From positions 124,001 to 188,000 of the forward strand of contig NZ_AP023179.1 in assembly GCF_013426915.1 (NCBI RefSeq): DNA of 64,000 bases, in the 5' to 3' direction. The first letter of the stretch is position 1. The number at the start of each line of letters is the position of its first letter. The translations under genes and the position numbers were made by a program. Shown one piece after another: positions 17,827 through 26,890 of this stretch. Source of the DNA: Paraburkholderia sp. PGU19 (lineage in GTDB: Bacteria; Pseudomonadota; Gammaproteobacteria; Burkholderiales; Burkholderiaceae). The notes beneath the pieces are model-generated. The model searched no databases. It had not been told where the DNA came from and worked only from the letters and a program-made list of their open reading frames with translations.

Positions 17827-18700
17827 AGTCGTCCTTTTTCAGGGCCAGCGCGCGCGTGTACAGCGCGTTGCGTGAAGCGCCCGTGAGCGTTGCCGCAACT
17901 TTCACGGCGCCGCTTACCGATAACTCTTCCAGCAGCATGCCGAGCAGCGCGTCGTGATCGTGCTCGCCTTCGGCATCGACGGGCGCGCCTTCGACGACCA
18001 GCACGAATTCGCCGCGTTGCCGGTTGGCATCTTCGGCGAGCCACTTAGGCCCTTCGGCCAGGGTGCAGCGATGCAACGCCTCATGTAATTTCGTCAACTC
18101 ACGGGCAATCAACAGACGTCGATCGCCGCCGAACGCGTCGGCGAGTGCCTGCACGGTTTCGACGATGCGATGCGGCGCTTCGTAGAACACCATCGCATAC
18201 GGATGCTTCGTCAGCGGCGCGAGTGCGGCGGCGCGCTGCTTCGCTTTGGGCGGCAGGAAGCCGACGAAAGAAAACGTCGATACCCAGTCGCCCGCGACGC
18301 TGAGCGCCGTGGCGAGCGCGCTTGCGCCCGGCAGCGGGACGACGGGGAAACCGGCTTCGCGCACGGCATCGACGAGTTTTGCGCCGGGGTCCGAAATGCC
18401 TGGCGTGCCCGCGTCGGAAACGTACGCGATGCGCTCGCCCGCCTGCAGATATTCGACGATGCGCTGCGCGGACTCGCGTTCGTTGTGCTGATGCACGGCG
18501 ACGAGCGGCTTCGATATGCCGTAGCGCGACAGCAGTTGTCCTGTGTTGCGTGTGTCTTCGGCGGCGATGCGATCCACGAGGCCGAGCACATGCAGCGCGC
18601 GCAACGTGATGTCGGCGATGTTGCCGATCGGCGTGGCCACGACGTAAAGCGCGGAAGCGGGGTACTGCTGTCCCTGCGTGAGTTCGGAAAGAGGAGTCAT
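17825..18700 (-). CDS. rsmI: 16S rRNA (cytidine1402-2'-O)-methyltransferase RsmI
   Basis: 291 residues from ATG 18700. The tetrapyrrole-methylase fold is clear: [19 protein letters not shown] at the N-terminus, [35 protein letters not shown] and FYEAPHRI are all RsmI signatures. It 2'-O-methylates C1402 of 16S rRNA in the ribosomal P site, with SAM as donor. It is divergent from yraN and the two ATG codons overlap by two bases, leaving no room for a promoter between them; each promoter must sit inside the other gene. Confidence 0.95.
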   Translation of the reverse strand: MTPLSELTQGQQYPASALYVVATPIGNIADITLRALHVLGLVDRIAAEDTRNTGQLLSRYGISKPLVAVHQHNERESAQRIVEYLQAGERIAYVSDAGTPGISDPGAKLVDAVREAGFPVVPLPGASALATALSVAGDWVSTFSFVGFLPPKAKQRAAALAPLTKHPYAMVFYEAPHRIVETVQALADAFGGDRRLLIARELTKLHEALHRCTLAEGPKWLAEDANRQRGEFVLVVEGAPVDAEGEHDHDALLGMLLEELSVSGAVKVAATLTGASRNALYTRALALKKDD

Positions 18701-19169
18701 GACACGGAAGACGCAGACAGACGAAACGAGGCCGACATTGTGCCACGCAGCCGAGCGCGCACGAGACCATGCGCGCGATGCCGCGCCGCGCTCGCACAAC
18801 TTTTCCGGTGGCGCACGGTCCAAAAACGTCGGGGCAGCGTTCGAAGCGCACGCGTTGACGTTTCTTCAGCGGCAGCGTTTGCGGTTCGTCGCGCGTAACG
18901 TCGTGTGTCGCGGCGGCGAGATCGATCTGGTGATGCGAGAGCCGGACGGCGCGCTCGTGTTCGTCGAAGTGCGCGCGCGAGCGCACGGCGGATATGGCGG
19001 CGCGGCGGCGAGTGTCGTGTGGCAGAAGCAGCAGCGCATCGTGCGCGCCGCGCAGCACTTTTTGTTGGCGCATCATGGCGCGATGCCCGCGTGCCGCTTC
19101 GACGTGATCGCGTTCGAGCGCGGACGTCTGGTGTGGCTGCGCGACGCTTTTCGTGCGGACGACTGTTGA
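18699..19169 (+). CDS. YraN family (UPF0102) putative endonuclease-fold protein
   Basis: 156 residues if started at ATG 18699. The conserved part begins near [12 protein letters not shown] and continues with [20 protein letters not shown] and [16 protein letters not shown], then [12 protein letters not shown]. The E-x-D...E-V-R array is the restriction-endonuclease-like core of the UPF0102 family, whose role is still unclear (links to DNA processing are suggested). It has an Arg-rich, poorly conserved N-terminal 40 residues. The rsmI-yraN-diaA-dolP order matches the enterobacterial locus, minus lpoA. Confidence 0.85.
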   Translation: MTRKTQTDETRPTLCHAAERARDHARDAAPRSHNFSGGARSKNVGAAFEAHALTFLQRQRLRFVARNVVCRGGEIDLVMREPDGALVFVEVRARAHGGYGGAAASVVWQKQQRIVRAAQHFLLAHHGAMPACRFDVIAFERGRLVWLRDAFRADDC

Positions 19170-19405
19170 GCAGGCGGTTTCGCCGCGTGAGTACGATAAA
19201 CTTGCGGACGCGAAAAGGGCGGCGCGTGGTGGGTGAATACGCGCCGAACGCTTTGCACGCAGGCGCTGCAGAACGGAACCGCTAAACGGCCTCGCATGTC
19301 GCGCCGATCGGAGCGGCTGCGGACCATCGCGCGGGGAAGGGCAACACGTCCAATTGAACCTGCGCTGCCAGGCGGGCAGCGCAAGCAGTACACGATAGAG
19401 AGTCG

Positions 19406-19993
19406 ATGTCAGTCGAACGCATTCAACAACACTTCCGCGATAGCGCGGCAGTCACACTCGCAGCACTGGACGCTTTGTCGATGCCGATCGCGGCGGCCGT
19501 CGACACGATGTTTGCCGCGCTTGCAAACGGTAACAAGATTCTGGCGTGCGGCAACGGCGGGTCCGCTGCCGACGCGCAATACTTCGCTGCCGAACTGATC
19601 GGCGGCTTTGAGCGCGAGCGTCCTGCGTTGGCGGCTATTGCGCTGACGACGGATTCGTCGATCATCACGGGCATCGCCAACGATGCATCGCTCGACCAGA
19701 TTTTCGCGACGCAGATTCGCGCGCTTGGTCAGCCTGGCGATGTGCTGCTCGCTATCTCGACGTCGGGCAATCCAGCCAATATTCTCGCTGCCGTCGAAGA
19801 CGCGCACGACCGCGAGATGATCGTGATTGCGCTGTCGGGCAAGGGCGGCGGCAAGATGAACGACGTGCTGCACGATACCGATATCCATATTTGCGCACCG
19901 TCCGATCGCACGGCGCGCGTGCAGGAAGTGCATCTGTTGACGATCCATAGTCTGTGCGACGGCATCGATGCGATGTTGCTCGGCGAAGAATGA
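19406..19993 (+). CDS. diaA: SIS-domain phosphoheptose isomerase-like protein, DiaA-type
   Basis: 195 residues, one SIS domain. CGNGGSAADAQYFAAEL and LLAISTSGNPANIL are the sugar-phosphate binding loops. VQEVHLLTIHSLCDGID near the end and the overall pattern fit DiaA better than GmhA. DiaA is a tetramer that binds DnaA and promotes timely initiation at oriC. Position between yraN and a BON lipoprotein gene matches the E. coli diaA locus, which supports the assignment. A GmhA-type isomerase role cannot be excluded. The 236 bp before it hold no gene. Confidence 0.85.
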   Translation: MSVERIQQHFRDSAAVTLAALDALSMPIAAAVDTMFAALANGNKILACGNGGSAADAQYFAAELIGGFERERPALAAIALTTDSSIITGIANDASLDQIFATQIRALGQPGDVLLAISTSGNPANILAAVEDAHDREMIVIALSGKGGGKMNDVLHDTDIHICAPSDRTARVQEVHLLTIHSLCDGIDAMLLGEE

Positions 19994-20013
19994 TTCCGAA
20001 GGAGAGCGAGTTG

Positions 20014-20817
20014 ATGAGCGCATATCGCGTGAAGAGTACGTTTGTGAGGACCACGCTGGTGGTTGGTCTCGTCGCCGGGTTGGCTGCGACGTTGCAGGGC
20101 TGCGTGCTGGCTGTCGGCGCGGCGGCGGGCGGCAGCGCGCTGGTCGCGACCGATCGGCGCACGCTCGGCGCGCAGACGGAAGACCGCGAGATTCAGGTGA
20201 AGGCGATGTCGTTGATTAGTCAGAATTTGCCGGACTCGGCTCACGTTAATGTGACGGTGTTTAATCGGCGGGTGCTGCTGACTGGGGAAGTGGCGGGTGA
20301 GGTTTCGAAGGCTCGGGCTGAATCGGTTTTGCGTAGCCTCAATAACGTGAATGCGATTATTAATGAGTTGACGGTAGCGCCCGCGAGTTCTTTTTCTTCG
20401 CGTAGTAACGATACTTATCTGGAAGGGCGCGTGAAGACGGCGCTGATCGCTGAGAAGGATATTTCGGCGAATAACTATAAGGTGGTTTGTGAGCGTGGTT
20501 CTATCTATCTGATGGGGCTCGTTACCGTTGATGAGGGGAATCGCGGGGCGGATGTGGCTAGTCGGGTGCCTGGGGTCACGCAGGTTGTGAAGGTGTTTCA
20601 GTATATTCAGCCGCAAGAGGCAGTTGCGGCGTCGGCGGCGGCTGCGTCCGCGGCTTCGGGGGCGCCGGCTGCGGCTGCGGCTCAGCCTGATGCTGAGGTG
20701 ACGTCGGGCGCGGTGCCGGATTCGTCGGTTACTTCGAAGCCGTTGGAGCAGCAGGCTCCGGCGCCCGTGAGTAATTCGACGCAGGTGCATCCTGGGAATC
20801 CGAAGGCGGGGCAATGA
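20014..20817 (+). CDS. dolP: BON-domain outer-membrane lipoprotein, DolP (YraP)-like
   Basis: 267 residues from ATG 20014 (GGAGAGCGAG upstream). A lipoprotein signal ends in LQGC. Two BON domains follow (about 50-115 and 125-195; QVKAMSLISQNLP and EGRVKTALIAEKD start their helices). The C-terminal 70 residues are Ala/Pro/Ser-rich and non-conserved. DolP preserves outer-membrane integrity. It follows diaA by 20 bp as in E. coli, and its TGA overlaps the next ATG by 4 bp. From about nt 20200 onward the wobble positions become markedly G/T-rich. Confidence 0.88.
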   Translation: MSAYRVKSTFVRTTLVVGLVAGLAATLQGCVLAVGAAAGGSALVATDRRTLGAQTEDREIQVKAMSLISQNLPDSAHVNVTVFNRRVLLTGEVAGEVSKARAESVLRSLNNVNAIINELTVAPASSFSSRSNDTYLEGRVKTALIAEKDISANNYKVVCERGSIYLMGLVTVDEGNRGADVASRVPGVTQVVKVFQYIQPQEAVAASAAAASAASGAPAAAAAQPDAEVTSGAVPDSSVTSKPLEQQAPAPVSNSTQVHPGNPKAGQ

Positions 20818-21179
20818 GAGTGGGTTTTTGGGGTCTTGGTCTTCGGGCGGTTATGGGGTGCTTGGTTGTGGCTGCTGGGTTTGGGGTTGTTAGCGCCGCT
20901 CATGCTGCCGATGCGCCGTCGCGTGGGCTCGCGATCGCTCAGGCTAATGCTTGTATGGGATGCCATGCGGTTGATCGGAAGCTCGTTGGGCCTTCGTTTC
21001 AACAGGTGGCTGAGAAGTACAAGGGGAATGCTGGGGCTGCTGTTCTGCTTTCGAAGAAGGTTAAGGATGGTGGCTCCGGCGTCTGGGGCGCGATTCCTAT
21101 GCCCGCTCATCCGGCGATGAACGATGCTGATATTCGCACTGTCGTCGATTGGGTTCTGGCTGGGGCGCCTTCGAAGTGA
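20814..21179 (+). CDS. Class I c-type cytochrome (c551/c552-like)
   Basis: 121 residues with a Sec signal ending near AAHA; the heme motif is C47-M-G-C50-H51 and the axial Met is M96 in IPMPAHP. The small size and the SKKVKDGGSGVWG segment are typical of cytochrome c551/c552, periplasmic one-electron carriers. Translationally coupled to the BON gene through ATGA. Codon use is extreme for the region: GTT, GGG, GCT, CTT and TTG dominate where neighbours use C- or G-ending codons. It ends 56 bp before tRNA-Ala. Confidence 0.92.
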   Translation: MRVGFWGLGLRAVMGCLVVAAGFGVVSAAHAADAPSRGLAIAQANACMGCHAVDRKLVGPSFQQVAEKYKGNAGAAVLLSKKVKDGGSGVWGAIPMPAHPAMNDADIRTVVDWVLAGAPSK

Positions 21180-21194
21180 CGCCGGCTTGTGCTC

Positions 21195-21224
21195 TGGCAC
21201 AGTAATTTTTCGTCGTGCTAGAAT
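21195..21224 (+). promoter_or_regulatory. Promoter of tRNA-Ala
   Basis: TAGAAT at 21219-21224 is a good -10 twelve bases before the tRNA; the -35 region near 21195-21200 (TGGCAC) is weak. Confidence 0.5.
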
Positions 21225-21235
21225 CGGCAAATCGT

Positions 21236-21311
<76 letters not shown>

Positions 21312-21345
21312 GGAATACGTCCGAAGAATACCTCAGCTCCCCCTG

Positions 21346-21380
21346 AAAACCCCGTAAGATCAAGGCTTACGGGGTTTTTT
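21346..21380 (+). terminator. Terminator of tRNA-Ala transcript
   Basis: AAAACCCCGTAAG and CTTACGGGGTTTT pair around a 7-nt loop, followed by more T. It insulates the island from the tRNA promoter. Confidence 0.85.
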
Positions 21381-21436
21381 CTCGCCTATAATATTGAGAT
21401 CAGCTCCGCACAAGATTGATCTAATCCGCTCGCAAG

Positions 21437-21456
21437 TTGGGGTACTTTCCGGGGTA
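21437..21456 (+). repeat. Direct GGGGTA repeats, possible integrase arm sites (left)
   Basis: TTGGGGTACTTTCCGGGGTA contains two GGGGTA units 12 bp apart, just before the integrase gene. A close match with the same orientation occurs at the right end of the island (39049-39069). Reading these as arm-type binding sites is inference. Confidence 0.45.
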
Positions 21457-21488
21457 CAGCCAACTCGGCGAAAGGGCGATACCCCCAA

Positions 21489-22703
21489 ATGGCTCTCACC
21501 GACATTCTCATCCGAAACGCCAAGCCTGGCGAGAGGCCCCAGAAGCTGTTCGACGGCGGCGGGCTCTTTCTGTTTGTTACTCCGGGCGGTGGCAAGCTTT
21601 GGCGGCTCAAGTACCGCTTCGAGGGCAAGGAGAGACTGCTGGCCCTTGGCGCTTACCCGGCTGTCAGCCTGAAGGACGCCAGGGAGTGCCGGGATAAGGC
21701 CCGAAAATTACTGGCGCAGGGCATCGATCCGAGCGAGCAGCGGAAGGCGGACAAGGCCGAGAAGCTGGCGCGCACCTCCAATTCATTTGAGATCATCGCC
21801 CGCGAGTGGTTCGCCAAGTTCGCACCCACCTGGGCTGAAAGCCACTCCAGCAAGATCATCCAGCGGCTGGAAAACGATGTCTTCCCGTGGCTGGGGGCGC
21901 GGCCCATCGCGGAGATCAAGGCGCCGGAGCTGCTGGCGGTTCTGCGCCGGATCGAGGAGCGCGGTGCGCTCGACACGGCCCTGCGGGCCAAGCAGAACTG
22001 CGGGCAGATCTTTCGTTACGCGGTGGCATCGGGGCGCGCGGAGCGCGATCCCTCGGGGGACCTGCGAGGGGCGCTCGCGCCGATCAGGCGCGAAAATTTC
22101 CCCGCCCTCACTGATCCCGTGCAAGTCGGCGAGTTGCTGCGCGCGATTGAGGCGTTCAGGGGCACGTTCGTCGTCAAATCCGCGCTGCAGCTGGCACCCA
22201 TGCTTTTCGTGCGGCCCGGCGAACTGCGCAGGGCGGTCTGGTCTGGCTTTGATCTTGACAAGGCCGAATGGCGGTATCTTGTTACCAAGACGAGGACAGA
22301 ACACCTGGTCCCACTGTCGAGCCAGGCGGTTGCCATCCTGCGCGAACTGCATGTCGTGACGGGCAAGCGGGAGCACGTGTTTCCTGGTCGCGACCCGCGC
22401 AAGCCAATGAGCGAGGCCGCAATCAATGCCGCCCTGCGGCGTCTGGGGTACGACACGAAGACGGAGATCACGGGGCACGGCTTCCGGGCGATGGCGCGCA
22501 CGATCCTGCACGAGGAACTTCACGTGAAGCCGGAAGTGATCGAGCATCAGCTTGCGCACAAGGTACCCGATGCGCTGGGCACAGCCTACAATCGCACCCG
22601 ATTCCTGGCTGAGCGCCGGATCATGATGCAGCAGTGGGCCGACTATCTTGACCGGTTGAAGGCGGGCGCCCAGATCATCCCCATCGGCATCAACGCGCAA
22701 TAG
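21489..22703 (+). CDS. P4-type tyrosine integrase (DUF4102 arm-binding domain)
   Basis: 404 residues. The N-terminal ~85 residues are the DUF4102 arm-binding domain (IRNAKPGERPQKLFDGGGLF, GAYPAVSLKDAR). A core-binding domain follows (~100-185), then the catalytic domain with R in FVRPGELRRAVW, H-x-x-R in GHGFRAMART, a second His in HQLAHKV and nucleophile Tyr in GTAYNRTRF. It catalyses integration and excision at the tRNA-Ala 3' end. All catalytic residues are present, so the island may still be mobile. The AlpA-like gene downstream is a candidate excisionase/regulator. Confidence 0.95.
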   Translation: MALTDILIRNAKPGERPQKLFDGGGLFLFVTPGGGKLWRLKYRFEGKERLLALGAYPAVSLKDARECRDKARKLLAQGIDPSEQRKADKAEKLARTSNSFEIIAREWFAKFAPTWAESHSSKIIQRLENDVFPWLGARPIAEIKAPELLAVLRRIEERGALDTALRAKQNCGQIFRYAVASGRAERDPSGDLRGALAPIRRENFPALTDPVQVGELLRAIEAFRGTFVVKSALQLAPMLFVRPGELRRAVWSGFDLDKAEWRYLVTKTRTEHLVPLSSQAVAILRELHVVTGKREHVFPGRDPRKPMSEAAINAALRRLGYDTKTEITGHGFRAMARTILHEELHVKPEVIEHQLAHKVPDALGTAYNRTRFLAERRIMMQQWADYLDRLKAGAQIIPIGINAQ

Positions 22704-22919
22704 GTCCAGGCGATAGCGGCGAAGCCAAAGTTGCGCTGCATCTGGTCCTCATAATATAGTTAGGAATCCGATCCATAAGCGTCCGATATGGGCCTGCAAC
22801 CAGGCGTACGAGCTGACTGGATTGGACCCCGCTGGGAGACGGGCATTGTCACCTGCCAGCTCTCGACGTGGAGCCTTTCAATACTGCTGATCATCAGCAA
22901 ACCAATCGGAAGAGAGTCG

Positions 22920-23303
22920 ATGTTGTCACAACGTAAGGAGTACAAAGAGGCATGGAGTGCGGTGTTACGCATCGACTTCCTGCGCGCCGAACTGAGCAAG
23001 GAAGCAGTCAAGGGCAGGTATGCGCAAGCCAGACGCAAGCGGTTCAAGGAGGAACTGACTGCCAAGGAAAACTACCTGACGCCGCCTGCCAAGCGGGGCG
23101 CCCACACCTGGCAGAGACGCGCCATCAAAGAGGTGCGGGCCATCCAGGAGTCGCGGGCTGCGAAGGGCGAACCGCTGCTTTCGTTCAAGGAACTGGTTGA
23201 ACATGTTCTGGCAATGCCCGCGATGCCGAAGGAGGACTCCGTGGCACGGTTCCTCACTGAAATGGGCCACCGCGGACGACGGGGGAGGCCGAAAAAATCC
23301 TAG
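22920..23303 (+). CDS. Hypothetical island protein, basic and helical
   Basis: 127 residues from ATG 22920; the frame extends to 22788 but the extra residues look unlike coding sequence. The protein is Lys/Arg-rich and mostly helical (YKEAWSAVLRIDFLRAELSKE), with a basic C-terminus GHRGRRGRPKKS that may bind nucleic acid. I recognise no family. It sits between the integrase and an AlpA-like regulator, the usual place for island regulatory or replication accessory genes. Confidence 0.6.
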   Translation: MLSQRKEYKEAWSAVLRIDFLRAELSKEAVKGRYAQARRKRFKEELTAKENYLTPPAKRGAHTWQRRAIKEVRAIQESRAAKGEPLLSFKELVEHVLAMPAMPKEDSVARFLTEMGHRGRRGRPKKS

Positions 23304-23448
23304 TATTTCCAATGCGATAGCGCGCTCCCGTGTGCCCTGTTTTTCTCTGGTACCACCGCGTAACAATCACGGCACGCTCCGCAATAATCCTAACCGGTGC
23401 GAGCAGGACCGATCTGCGGAGCGGGTTCTGTTCGCCGAGGTGAAAAAG

Positions 23449-23664
23449 ATGTCCTATCCGTCACGCAAGATCCCTCCGGGCGCCAACTGCCTGACGCCGA
23501 AACAGGCGTACACCAAGTTTTCCCGACAGAAGACCTGGCTCTGGGACCGCCTGAAGAACGATGCGACGTTCCCACGTCCAATCTATCTGGGGCCTCGTGC
23601 GCCGGTTTTCCTGGAGCACGAGCTCGACGCCTGGCTTGGCAGTCTATTTGACGCGGATGTTTAG
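23449..23664 (+). CDS. AlpA-like phage/island regulator
   Basis: 71 residues from ATG 23449. LTPKQAYTKFSRQKTWLWDR forms the helix-turn-helix entry, and FPRPIYLGPRAPVFLEHEL with DAWLGS closes the winged domain, the typical pattern of AlpA/MerR-like excisionase regulators in P4-type islands (compare FPxPxxLGxRxxxWxxxEVxxWL). Such proteins activate integrase expression or aid excision. The length is normal for the family. Confidence 0.8.
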   Translation: MSYPSRKIPPGANCLTPKQAYTKFSRQKTWLWDRLKNDATFPRPIYLGPRAPVFLEHELDAWLGSLFDADV

Positions 23665-23712
23665 GAATACTAGTCATATATCTCACTATTCTGGACATTG
23701 GAAAACGAAATC

Positions 23713-24003
23713 ATGAAGAAGATTGAAGACGCGCTGAGTGTGTTGAGGCCGTGGTTTGACAACCCCGCGACGCAGGCGGTAACGGTGAGCTGCTTGGCTA
23801 GTGCAGCACACGCCGGGCACTTCCGGAGGTCGCAGAATGCGCAAACGCGCGCAAAGGGGGACGCGATGCTCGGGCAAATGAGCGAGGTGCTGCTGATTCC
23901 GCATTCGGTACTTGAAACCTACGCGGATGGCATGGCAGCGCTGAACACGTACGAGGGTTTCGAATGGCTGATGAGCAAGATTGGAGGCAAGCATGATCAG
24001 TAA
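23713..24003 (+). CDS. Hypothetical island protein upstream of prim-pol
   Basis: 96 residues from ATG 23713 (a TTG at 23698 is an alternative). It contains LRPWFDNPATQAVTVSCL and a C-terminal segment NTYEGFEWLMSKIGG. No family recognised. Its stop overlaps the start of the replication gene by 11 bp, and the GGAGG ribosome site of that gene lies inside it, so the two are co-expressed. Confidence 0.55.
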   Translation: MKKIEDALSVLRPWFDNPATQAVTVSCLASAAHAGHFRRSQNAQTRAKGDAMLGQMSEVLLIPHSVLETYADGMAALNTYEGFEWLMSKIGGKHDQ

Positions 24004-26329
24004 TGTTCGCCTGGAGACCGCGCTGACGGCGCTGTCGTTAGGCCTGTGCGCTATTCCGGCTGCGGGCCACACCAAGCCTGATAATCCCAAGCGCCCGTTC
24101 GGAAACTGGCGTGAATACCAGCGGAAACGCCCTTCATCCGATGATCTCCGGGATCTCTATACGCAGCATCATTTCACCACGGTTGGCCTGGTATGCGGCG
24201 ACGTCAGTGGTTCCCTTGAGTGTTTGGACTTTGATGACCGGGACGGCTACCAGCTGTTTCGACAGACCGCGAGCGGATCCGAACTTGGCGAACTGATTGG
24301 CCGAATCGAAGCGGGATACTGCGAGCTTTCGCCGAAGGGCGTGCATCTGCTTTATTTCTGTGACCACGTCGGCCGCAACCAGAAGCTCAACGATGAGTTG
24401 AAGATCGAGACTAGGGGGCGGGGCGGCTTTGTGGTGGTCGCACCGAGTTGTTTTGCTGACCAGCAGGGGCAAAAGCATTACCAGGTGAGGTCGGGCGCGC
24501 TGGCATCCATAGTGCGCATCTTGCCCGCAGAGCGCGAACGCCTCCATTCGTATATCCGCGCACTCGGTGTTCGGAAACACTCGACCGAATCAAGCGCAGA
24601 GAAGACAGGGGCCGTCAAGATCGCCCAGGGAGGGCGGAACAGCGAGTTGACCTCTCTGGCCGGCTCGATGCGCAGTCGCGGTATGTCCTGCGAGGCTTTG
24701 GCAGCCGCTTTGCACGCGGAGAACAAGGCGCGGTGTCATCCGCCTCTGCCCGATCACGAGGTGGAGGCGATTGCGCGCAGCGTGAGCAGGTATCCGCATG
24801 GCCATCAACCCGGCGCAGCGGCGTCGATCATCTGGAAGGCGCCTGAACCGCTGCCGTCGGGCTTGCCCTCTGTTCCGCTCTTTGATGCGGCGACGCTGCT
24901 TCCGTCCGGGCTGGCGGAATGGGTTATTGACACGGCGTATCGTCTGCAGTGCCCGCCCGACTATGCGGCAGTTGGCCTCATGGTCGCACTTTCGTCGGTG
25001 ATCGGGGGGCGCATTTGTATCCGTCCCAAGCAACTCGACACCTGGACGGTCACGCCGAACCTCTGGGGCATGATCATCGGGCGCCCGAGCACGCTGAAGT
25101 CCCCCGCGCTTGCAGCGGCGTTGGCCCCGCTGAAGGAACTCGACGCCTCCGCGCAGGCGGCTTACGAGGCGCAAATGCAGACATATCACGCGGCGCAAAT
25201 GGCCCACGACCTTGCGCTCGGAAACGCCAAGAGACAGGTGACGAAAGGGAACGTCGCCCTCCAGCAGAACGGCCAGATTGTGTCCAGCATCGCATCGGTC
25301 TTGCAGCAACAGCCGGCGAAGCCGAAGCGCATGCGCTACATAGTCAATGACGCAACGGTCGAGAAGCTTGGCGAAATCCTGTCTGAGAACCCGAATGGAG
25401 TGCTCTTGTTTCGCGACGAGCTCAAGGGCTTTCTTGCTGAGCTTGACGGCGAGGATAACGCCGTAAGGCGCGCGTTCATCTTGCAGGCGTGGGAGGGAAA
25501 CGGTGGCTACGATTTTGATCGCATCGGGCGCGGCCACATCCGCATTGAGCGCACGATCCTGTCGGTGCTGGGAAGCACGCAACCCGGCGTGATCGAGGCG
25601 TATCTCGCCAATGCGCTGCGCGGTGGGGTGGGCGATGATGGCCTGATGCAGCGGTTCCAACTCGCAGTCTATCCCGATGATCGCGACACCTCCACGCTGA
25701 TTGACGCGCAGCCGAATCTTCAGGCGGCAGGCATGGTCGCGGCACTGTTCAAGCGCCTTGCTCACCTGGACCCGACCAGCATCGGTGCTCAACAGGCAAA
25801 TATTGGTGGACACGAGGGCCGCTGGTATCTGCATTTCGCACCCGATGCTCAGGATATCTATAACGCCTGGTATCCGAAGCTCATGAGACAGACGAATCGT
25901 GCGTCGCATGCCGCCGTCGGGTCGCATTTCGGGAAGTATCGCAGTCTCGTTCCTTCGTTCGCGCTCATTATTCATTTGGCTGCGGGTGGCGTCGGGCCGG
26001 TTAGCAAGCCAGCGCTGCAACTCGCGATCGGATGGGCCGCCTACCTTAGGCTGCACGCCAAACGGATCTACAACTATTCGACTCGCGGCGATGCATTGGC
26101 CGCTTTGGCGCTGGGCGAGGCGATCCAGGCTGGCAAGCTGCGGGATGGTTTCTCGCTGCGCGATCTGCAGCGAAAGAACTGGTCTGGTCTGCCGACTCGC
26201 GAACGCTGTCAGCAGGCGATTGAGATTCTCGCTGAGCGAAACTGGCTGTGTATTGAGCGCGTCGAGAGTAACGGCAAAGTAACGGAGCGCTGCCGCATCA
26301 ACCCCGCATTGTTCAAGGAGAAAAACTAG
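23993..26329 (+). CDS. Bifunctional DNA primase/polymerase with DUF3987 helicase-like domain
   Basis: 778 residues from ATG 23993 with GGAGG five bases upstream. Residues ~10-165 are a prim-pol domain: an LCAIPAAGHTKPDNPKRP start, the catalytic LECLDFDDRDG and a later GRGGFVVVAPS. A primase C-terminal segment follows (~200-260, RNSELTSLAGSMRSRG). The DUF3987 domain (~300-700) has a degenerate P-loop-like IIGRPSTLKSPAL, an acidic LLFRDELKGFL and LSVLGSTQPG. Such proteins initiate replication of P4-like islands and plasmids. The inverted-repeat module just downstream may be its origin (inference). Confidence 0.85.
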   Translation: MISNVRLETALTALSLGLCAIPAAGHTKPDNPKRPFGNWREYQRKRPSSDDLRDLYTQHHFTTVGLVCGDVSGSLECLDFDDRDGYQLFRQTASGSELGELIGRIEAGYCELSPKGVHLLYFCDHVGRNQKLNDELKIETRGRGGFVVVAPSCFADQQGQKHYQVRSGALASIVRILPAERERLHSYIRALGVRKHSTESSAEKTGAVKIAQGGRNSELTSLAGSMRSRGMSCEALAAALHAENKARCHPPLPDHEVEAIARSVSRYPHGHQPGAAASIIWKAPEPLPSGLPSVPLFDAATLLPSGLAEWVIDTAYRLQCPPDYAAVGLMVALSSVIGGRICIRPKQLDTWTVTPNLWGMIIGRPSTLKSPALAAALAPLKELDASAQAAYEAQMQTYHAAQMAHDLALGNAKRQVTKGNVALQQNGQIVSSIASVLQQQPAKPKRMRYIVNDATVEKLGEILSENPNGVLLFRDELKGFLAELDGEDNAVRRAFILQAWEGNGGYDFDRIGRGHIRIERTILSVLGSTQPGVIEAYLANALRGGVGDDGLMQRFQLAVYPDDRDTSTLIDAQPNLQAAGMVAALFKRLAHLDPTSIGAQQANIGGHEGRWYLHFAPDAQDIYNAWYPKLMRQTNRASHAAVGSHFGKYRSLVPSFALIIHLAAGGVGPVSKPALQLAIGWAAYLRLHAKRIYNYSTRGDALAALALGEAIQAGKLRDGFSLRDLQRKNWSGLPTRERCQQAIEILAERNWLCIERVESNGKVTERCRINPALFKEKN

Positions 26330-26339
26330 GAGCAAATCT

Positions 26340-26448
26340 GTCAGTGTTGTCAGTGAAGCCATGGATCAATCTGCAAATATATAGTGATGTAGGCCTAACT
26401 AAAATGCCGAAGTGCAAGGGAGCCCTAAATAGCACTGACAACACTGAC
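26340..26448. repeat. 16-bp inverted repeat with internal iterons, candidate origin/operator
   Basis: GTCAGTGTTGTCAGTG (26340-26355) and its exact complement CACTGACAACACTGAC (26433-26448) lie 77 nt apart in an AT-richer gap. Each arm is itself a near-direct repeat of TGTCAGTG. Placed between the prim-pol gene and the next small gene, it resembles an iteron-type replication origin or a regulatory site. A degenerate second copy lies at 30004-30215. Confidence 0.6.
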
Positions 26449-26525
26449 GAGCCTATCGCCATACGCCGTGAGATAAGTCGGGCGCGTTGAAGCAGGAAAT
26501 CACCCAACCAACATCGAGATAGCAT

Positions 26526-26813
26526 ATGAGTGCGTACATCAAGCAATTGAATCGCATGCTGCAGACCACATTGCCCACGCAGTCACCGCTCCGTCAGCAG
26601 TTTGAGAACTGGTACGGCTCGCTGCCGGAGATTGTTCGTAACCGCCCGTTTTCGATGGTCGAGTTCGAGGTGGCTCTCGACACACAAGGGAAGTACATCA
26701 GCGCCGTGTTGCTTGACCTCGGGTGGCGGCGCAAGCGCCGCTGGAATACCCGCGGTCAGTATCATCGCTATTGGGAGCCGCCCGCCCCGGCTTGCGAGGA
26801 GCATTCGCGTTGA
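26526..26813 (+). CDS. Hypothetical island protein
   Basis: 95 residues from ATG 26526. Pattern: polar helical N-terminus (KQLNRMLQTTLP), FENWYGSLPE, a helix FSMVEFEVAL, and a basic, Trp-rich end (LDLGWRRKRRWNTRGQYHRYW). The C-terminal Arg/Trp cluster suggests nucleic-acid contact, as in small winged-helix replication regulators, but no family is recognised. A decayed copy of its start, with ATG changed to ACG, is visible near 30174. Confidence 0.6.
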   Translation: MSAYIKQLNRMLQTTLPTQSPLRQQFENWYGSLPEIVRNRPFSMVEFEVALDTQGKYISAVLLDLGWRRKRRWNTRGQYHRYWEPPAPACEEHSR

Positions 26814-26890
26814 CGGATAGCGCGCATTCATTCGATCGAGAACTCACCGGAGGGCTGCCCTCCTGTAAAGACCTTCGCGGTCGCTTAAGC

